A DNA stretch of 64,000 bases from Membranipora membranacea (taxonomy: Eukaryota; Bryozoa; Gymnolaemata; Cheilostomatida; Membraniporidae). The notes beneath the pieces were generated by a model. That model was not told the origin of the DNA and did no database searches. It saw nothing but the letters and a program-made list of their open reading frames with translations. A program made the translations under genes and the position numbers. Shown here one piece after another: positions 57,001 through 64,000 of this stretch (positions within the stretch are counted from its first letter, which is position 1; each line of letters starts with the position of its first letter). The stretch is taken from positions 17,546,001 to 17,610,000 of the forward strand of contig OU612075.1 of assembly GCA_914767715.1 (NCBI GenBank), read 5' to 3'.

Positions 57001-60000
57001 ATGGTAGACAGTGAACTCACTCATCTCATGAAACAATCAAGCTTACAAGATGAGAATGCAGACCCGAGACAATCTACCTTACAAACAGGAGATATTCCCC
57101 CAGACACTCCTGGTGACAAGATCTTATCTCGGCGAAAACAAGTTTATCTAATGATGACTCTGCTTTCCTTGCATGCCTGTATAATATGTACAGACTCCAT
57201 ACTTTATCCCTTCTTTGGCTCGACAGCTAAAGAAAGGGGCTTAGATGAGACTCAGATCGGAATTATCTATGCTTCATATGAGGTGATGAGGTTTATTGCT
57301 GCCCCAATCTATGGGTCAATGGTAAGTTCATAAATTTGTGAAGCAATTATGTTGTTTATTTAGCTGTTGCTCCTATTCCCGACTTTGGAAATCAGACTGA
57401 CCCGACCAACTTCTCTCTAGCATTGAGTTCATAAGAAAGATCAAAGCTTTGTATTCATTTAGTGTTACCTTCAGTAATGACTGACTGGTCTGAGATAGGT
57501 GTTTTATATCTGATCAAGAAAGTATTAGGGTCATTTGGGAAGATGTATTCTATGTGGTTCTGTGTATGGTTAGCTGTAGTGTTTGCTTATAATCCGGCTA
57601 ATAGTGAACCCTGAAATACCTCATTCGAAAGTTAAAAACTTTTGTTTCAACTCCGCAAATAGTAATACATTTGGCCTTGGATCCTACCACTCATCATGTG
57701 GAATTGTATAACATCTTCTTTTTAGATATCAGTGATGAAACCAAAGCCTATGTGTTTTCTTGGGAGCATCTCCTGTGGTGTTGGTGTAGTCTTATTTGGG
57801 TGAGCGGCGAGTTACAAAAGTTTCTATTTTTAAACACCTCTACAAAAAAAATCTGAGTATCACATCAAGGTTTACTCCTTGATCTCATATTTATATCCAA
57901 ATATTTTTTATCGTCGATACTATGAATTTAGTTTGAAACAAAGAATATGGCAAAATAGCTAATAAAAGCAAATAATAAATCAGGTGTTCAGCCAGATAGT
58001 CTGAAGATCGGAATGACAGTTTTCCAAATTGACATCCATCCTAAGCACCCATACAAACCGATATGTTGAAGCATGAGTCAGCACAGCTCCCGCTGTCAAG
58101 CATTATCCCAAAGGCACTCAGCCAGATCAGCCATGAGTCTACTCACCTCTATTGTTGCTAGTATCTTGAATTGTTTGAAGAGTTTCCTATCTTGTATCGT
58201 GGTGGCTGGATGTGAAAGTAATCAAGTAAAAGTAATTTTAATTGCTTCGCCTAATTGTAGCTATTCCTTGTTTGGCAAATCTCAAACACTCAATTTCCTT
58301 ATATACAAGTTCTGATGATTGTGATTGCAATTTGAAAAACTCAATCCACTAGGGTCCATGCAAAAGTTGCTGAAATTCAGTCTCGCATTGTGACGTTACG
58401 TCGCGGCGTTACGTCGCGGCGCTACGTTACGTCACGCGCGTCACATCACGTCGCGCTACGTCACGGCGCTACCTCCTTTAGTTGATACAAAAGCATTTTT
58501 ATTTCCTCTCCAATTTTCCCACAACAGGTAAAACCAAAATAGGCCGATAGTTGGTCCAAACATTGTTTACCACCCTTTTTGTAAAGGCTTGTGCATAGGC
58601 AATGTTAAGGCAATCTTGAAAAAAAGATGTTCTGATGAATAAAATTGGAATTGGAATTGTGAAAGGGAGAAACAAGAACATTTTTGACAATGCAACTTTT
58701 ATGAAAAAATGTTCAACAAAGTGTCAAGTTTCATTACTAACAAAGAATCATTTCTCAAATCTCTTGTAGAGTATTTTACTATGTTCCTGATCAGCTGTTC
58801 TTTCCACTTTGTATGCTGTCTCGAATCATAGTAGGAAATGGTTCAGTCATGCTAACTGTGGCAATGACAAGTACTCTGATGGTTACAACAAGTTTCAGTT
58901 CTTCTACCATTATAGTAAGTGCTACCAGGTTGTTAGTTATGGAATGCAAGGCACACTTCCTAACACCAGAATCATATCACATCCTCTTACTCCTTAATAT
59001 TCTTAATTAAAAGTTAAAATCAGTCCATTCATCATCAAAGTGTGAAATTTGAAAAGTGAAATTTGAAATGTGAAATTTGAATGCCTTGATATGAATGGAA
59101 AGTCGATATCTTTTTAGAAGGAGTAACTTTAACTTTGCTACTAACTATTCTGGGTAGGTGGGGTATAAAAGAGTTATTTTAGATCTTCATACAGCACTCA
59201 AGCGACCAAAAAGATTTACATTTAGGAACTTAACCATAACACACCCTCCACACAATTTTATAATCATTACTGCTCAGAGCTCCCACGATTGCAGCTTGCT
59301 TCTGAGACAAAGCTGTCAATTCATGAGCACATGGCTACATAGACCATTAAATTATATACACTGTCAGCAAGCATGACAAACTTTTAGAATCACCACAAGA
59401 GAAACCCTTGGCTTATTCAGGGTTTAATATGACTTAACACTCATAAGAACAAAACTAGAATTGTTACTAGTACCATGCCACATTAGAGGGCCGCTATCTT
59501 TGAACAACTGGAAAACATTTAGAGCATTATAAATGAGTTTTACTCTCCTTCCCGCCCTTTTGACAATCATACAATAGCACATCCATCATTTTAAATTAAT
59601 CATCCTATTTGTAATGCGGCTATGCTGGTTAAATAAATAAAAACTCCATTTGGTGATAATTATAAATAGCATTTATGGCTAGCTTTGAAGCGATCATCAA
59701 AACATTAATGAACAGCTTGTTTAGCTAATCCCATATTCATGGTTTCAGTTAATTTGATGATACTCGTTATAGGGCATAATTGAGGGAACTCTCGCTGCTG
59801 GATATACAAGTGGACCAGCTCTTGGAATAGCGCTGTTTAAGGTAATGTTGTTTTATGTTTGCATTGGTTTGTCTTTGCTTCTTGTCATCAAGCCGGAAAA
59901 CACAATGGCAATTGTATTATCATCAGAATACATGATCATGTTCCCATTGTACTCGAAAGCCTTGGGGGAAACAGGTCTTTTGTTGACTCTTATACCTGGA

Positions 60001-63000
60001 TCACTGGCAGATGAATTCAACAGGTTCTGGTACCTTTATGTGAAATCTGGTTTTCTAGATCGGTTTATCCAGAGTGCGGTTGGTTTTTGATTAGTGTAAT
60101 CTACGAATGGTATACAATTTTGGACAATGGTAACCATACCAGGTGTGAATGTCTTCATCAGATTATTATTTGTAAATTCTGGCTGTTCACTGTAATGGTG
60201 TTTGCCTAATAGACCCGATTATGCTCATTGTTGCTTGACTCTCTATTATGCTTTCAGGCATGCCACAGTATTGCCTGATCATAATGATATAATAGTTCCG
60301 CAGTACGTTACTGCAAGAGACTATAGCATGTTTTCTCATTTATTTTTATGCTAGATTGGTGGCTATGTTTTTTGCTTCTCAATGATTGGAGGTTTGACTA
60401 CACTACTATCTCTTCTGATACTTCTAACAGTACCAAGTTTTAGTGAGTTGTTAAAAACATTATCACAATTTCATACCCAAAACACTTTTCCGTATGTAGG
60501 ATTTGATGTCTAAATTAATTTCAAAGATTACCCAGAACTGATATTCAAACACTAAACAAAAGAGACTTCAACCCTTTTTTATCGCACAGTTTGGTAGCAG
60601 TTTACACTCTCAACACCACTAAGTGGACAGTAATACATGTAGCTCATACAAAATAGGATTCTTAGGCTAGTGTAATGGGGAGTAAAAGAAAAATTATGAG
60701 TTGGTTGTGCAAGTGTTAGAGGTGCTGGTTCCTGTTGTAGTCTCATGACTGATGGGGACTGTTGATGCACCAGGTGTGCTCTAACCTGCTTGTTAACTAA
60801 AATACCCTGGACTGAGACAGACCTTGCGATTTTCACGTGCAAAAAAATCAGTTTGTTATCATTATTGATGAGACAGACCCCTTTCCTCTCTATTTCAAGC
60901 GGCTTGTAGTGGATCTATAATTTATTGGAAGTGTCTTTGTTATGTAAATTGACCTTTATTTTGCCTGTATCTAGGTGATGAGAGTGGTACAACTAAACAT
61001 GGAGTAAAGAGTTTTTTGAGCATGCTCAGCATCCCAGGAGTGTTTATTGGTGGATTCTTGACCATGTCTGTTACGAAATTTTGTTGCAATGTGATCTACC
61101 CCTTCATAGGAAACTGGCTTATATTTGAGGTGAGTTGATAGATGTTTGGGTTTTTTAAACTTAGCCTATGAATTAAAAATATTTATTGTTTGGTTCTCAC
61201 TCATGTTATCAATTTTAGTCAAATGACTTGGCTCGGTCTTGTTAGAGTACCTGTCATCTTGTTTACAACAGCTATGAGCAGTTATTATTGTCTTTTGCTG
61301 AATATTTGAGTTTTCTGAAGAAAGTAGTTTTCTCCTAAAAACAATTTTTCTATTATGTGTATGGAATAGAGTCTTTGTATGATTGAATTTGTGGTAAAAA
61401 CAACATTCAGAGCTACTCGAGATCCCAAAGGGCAAAGTTCCCTGGTTAGGAAGGCTTCACGGCAAAGTCAGAGCAGCTATTTCTATTTTCTTGTAGTATG
61501 GTATCAGTGAGTACTTGGCAGCTACATTATATATAGTTAGTACTGGGATTTATTCAATCTTCTGTCTTATCTTCCCCATCTTACTAAGAAAGGTATGCTT
61601 AATTTCAAGGTGTATATTTAATTTCTCTGGGGGATATAAAGTAAAATAACAGTGCACATCTACTTGATCTAGGCACTATGTCTTTGATAACTATTGAGAC
61701 TTAAACTCACTCAAGTCGTATATAATATAATTTCCATAGACATGTGGTACGTGCACGCTGTTTCCTTCTAACTGTAATGATTGACCAACTTATCAGACAT
61801 ATATAATTCATGTCTGCACATTGAGCGTTAGTAGTTTGAACATGACATTATTCAATCACATATCGTTTGCTAGGAAAGTTTGACCTCAACAGACAACATC
61901 ATATCCCAGAGTAAAGATATACAGAGGGGGCACTCCAATGATAGATATAGTGCCTGCGAGTCTCATTCACTGGGGGAAAATCATGAATCTGGAGACCTGC
62001 CAATTTTATTAATTATATTATAAGTTACTATGGCAATTTTGATGCAGAAATACCTGCATATGATAGGTCATAATTTATTCATTCTGTATTTAACCTAAAG
62101 ACAGATTTCAAACTTGTTTGAAATTTCACTATATAGTTGTCATTTTTGCTTGGATACATAGGCTATGAGTCAATCGGGTTTTAAAATGAGTTTTATCATA
62201 TAAATTTACGTGCGACAATTGATAGACAGCTGGTCATCAAAATTAAGAAATGTCCGTGTACTGACCCAAGACTCACAAAAATCTATATTATGATATGACT
62301 CATTTTGAAAGCCTAGATAACTCATAGCCTATTTATCCTAGCAAAAAATGACAACAATTTGGTATATAGCTAGAAGCTTGGACATTTTAAAAAACCAGTA
62401 TCTAGGTTAAATCAGAATGGATTATGACCCATCATAGGTAGGTATGTCTGCATCAAAAATTGCCATTGTAAGTTATATAATAATGGTATAATTGGCAGGT
62501 ATCCAGATTGATGATTTGCCCGGTGAATCAAAAACCGCAGGCATTATAACTAACATTGAAGTGTCTCCTCTGTATATCCTTACTCTGGGACCGAGTATCC
62601 TTGATGCTTGAGGCACAATGTGAACTTTTCTTTGTTCATTTTTTACAGGGATTTACTTGGTCGTTGATGTTGCCGTCCCAATTCATATGTGCTATATTAC
62701 ACCTTGTTTTCACACCGGTAGTGCTCAAAAAGCTTTTCACACAAGTTCAGTAAGTTCAAGTAAAATTGCATGTGACATTTGATTGAGAGACTCAAGCCCA
62801 TCAGTTGTTATCGTATACACGTTCAGAGTGCTCATACAGGCACTGCAGATAAACCTGAACGATTGAGGTCCCTACAGATAGTGACGGCGCTTAATCAGTG
62901 ACCACAGAGCGGCTACTAAGGTTAAGATGAGGAGGAGACAGTTTTACACACGAGCATCACTTTACTACTCTCTCAAATAACCCTCAACCAATTGAAAAAT

Positions 63001-63884
63001 AACAATCTCTAGTATTACAAAAAGGATGTGAAAATGGGATATCATATAATATCAATTAAATTATAAAAGGCAGGCGATAAATAATGAGTTCACACTTAAC
63101 AAGATGGCAAAGCTCAACCACACACACCAGGAGGACAAAACCAATCAGTTGGTCTTCGTTATTGTAATAATTGTTCATTTATTTGTTATTATTTCTGCCC
63201 CTGGAGGTGGATAAGAAATGGTTATTATTATGACATTTCCAGTGACAGCCAGATCCTTCTTTGTGATAACCTGATACATGACAGGTGATGGCAGTCACAA
63301 CTATACCAATTCTTTCTTAGCAAATAAGTTTGAGGGAAGATTTTGTAAACACATTTCTTTTTTTATTTCTAGGTACGAATGGTGGTATACGCTTATCGTA
63401 GATGTTTTTGTCTCTCTGGCTTATATGCCACTGAAGATAGTTCCCTATGAAGTATCTCTTAATCTAGCAAGGTGAGCAAATCCCACCAGTTTCTCTCTCT
63501 TTCACATCACACAGTGTGAGAGAGTATCTCAAACACAGAAATACCACATACAAATAATCTCTGACAGCTAGTTTTGAAGCAGTTATGCTATATTTTGAGA
63601 CTGAAGAAATTCATAGAACTTCTTGCTAAAGATAATGTATAGTGTCGAAATTGCCCCTCCCCCCCCCCCAGGAGACATTGTAAATTTGTAAATTTTTACT
63701 TCTCTGTTCCAGATTAAGCGGATACGAAAAAGATAGTTTGGCTACGCATGGCATTTTAGCTGGTCTGATAAACTTTGGGTATAATCTTGGTGCTTCAGTA
63801 TCGCCTGCAATAGGAGGAGTTATCGCTGAAACATGGGGATTTGAGACAAGCACTGAGGTTGTAGCATGCATGTTATCTTCAATG
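57001..63884 (+). CDS. SLC18B1-like vesicular (polyamine) transporter, 3' end outside
   Basis: Ten exons: 57001-57321, 57726-57799, 58770-58914, 59773-59841, 60355-60442, 60975-61129, 61497-61592, 62649-62749, 63373-63471, 63713-63884, encoding 440 residues so far, all phases consistent. The ATG at 57001 was chosen as the first Met. After a polar N-terminus comes RRKQVYLMMTLLSLHACIIC, then PFFGSTAKERGLDETQIGII and PIYGSM, matching SLC18B1 (LAPFFPKEAEKKG; IGMIFG). Further marks are GSISCGVGVVLFG, LSRIIVGNGSVML, EGTLAAGYTSGPALGIALF, IGGYVFCFSMIGGL, and in the C-terminal half GILAGLINFGYNLGASVSPA and IGGVIAETWGFE. Human SLC18B1 (about 456 residues) is a vesicular polyamine/H+ exchanger. Substrate here is inferred from the family only. 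One more exon is expected past the window. Confidence 0.88.
58385..58475. repeat. CpG-rich acgtcgcggcg array
   Basis: About 90 bp with some 20 CpG dinucleotides in an AT-rich intron, built from variants of ttacgtcgcggcg and tacgtcac. Several CRE-like TACGTCAC cores occur. It lies in the second intron of the SLC18B1-like gene. Confidence 0.8.
61905..62589. mobile_element. Large imperfect foldback element (~685 bp)
   Basis: The ends cccagagtaaagatatacag and ctgtatatccttactctggg are inverted copies with one mismatch, and about 300 bp of each arm pairs at roughly 80 percent down to a loop near 62210-62275. No frame of note. The structure fits an aged foldback or MITE-like DNA element. It lies in the SLC18B1-like intron and ends 59 bp before the exon at 62649. 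Confidence 0.88.
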
Positions 63885-64000
63885 GTAAGTTTCCAAATCT
63901 CACATCTGCAAAATAGTATGTTTTGATTTTGTGTATGATGCGAAAAGACTCAAACTTATCCGCTGCCGGAGCTGCTTGTCTGTTTGAGTACACATGGACC

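Overview
This is a eukaryotic window from an AT-rich, intron-rich metazoan genome, most likely a non-vertebrate and possibly early-branching animal such as a sponge. That guess rests on compact invertebrate-like introns, an intact CR1/Jockey-type LINE, tRNA-derived SINEs and a divergent animal GPCR. The species cannot be named from the sequence.

The minus strand from about 44.3 kb down to 1 kb is the 5' half of one very large gene, the giant E3 ubiquitin ligase HERC2. I could place 44 coding exons whose protein follows vertebrate HERC2 from its first residue to about residue 2200 of roughly 4800. They cover the N-terminal region (with an extra Cys-rich module), the first RCC1-like propeller, the cytochrome b5-like domain, the MIB/HERC2 domain and the start of the central region. 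The CPH, ZZ, DOC, RLD2, RLD3 and HECT parts must lie beyond base 1. Splice phases agree across all junctions except exon 20 to 21.

HERC2 introns are crowded with other genes and elements. The 8.1-kb intron between exons 43 and 44 (1174-9306) hosts four small secreted-protein genes: a tandem-repeat peptide precursor (1552-2091, +) and three paralogous proteins ending in a uromodulin/GP2-like D8C-type domain (2751-3509 minus, 3862-4611 plus, 5660-7273 plus), the last with a 10-residue Thr/Arg mucin-like repeat. The intron between exons 28 and 29 hosts an intronless class A GPCR (20488-21528, +). The intron between exons 39 and 40 hosts a LINE with an intact 914-codon endonuclease/reverse transcriptase ORF. 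Other introns carry SINEs, a TIR DNA transposon, a MITE-like family and minisatellites.

From 44.3 to 50.5 kb there is mostly repeat-derived sequence: a SINE, a truncated LINE of a second family, decayed copies and a dispersed repeat. Two multi-exon major facilitator superfamily genes then follow in tandem on the plus strand: an SLC16/monocarboxylate-transporter-like gene (50523-55243, upstream start exon not found) and an SLC18B1-like vesicular transporter gene (57001 to past 63884, 3' end outside). Their introns contain a hAT-type MITE with a clear 8-bp target duplication, a foldback with 95-bp perfect arms and a ~685-bp imperfect foldback.

The most interesting candidate novelty is the secretory nest inside HERC2: the three D8C-domain genes share a signal peptide plus helical N-terminal module that I do not recognise from described families, and sit next to an orphan repeat-peptide gene.
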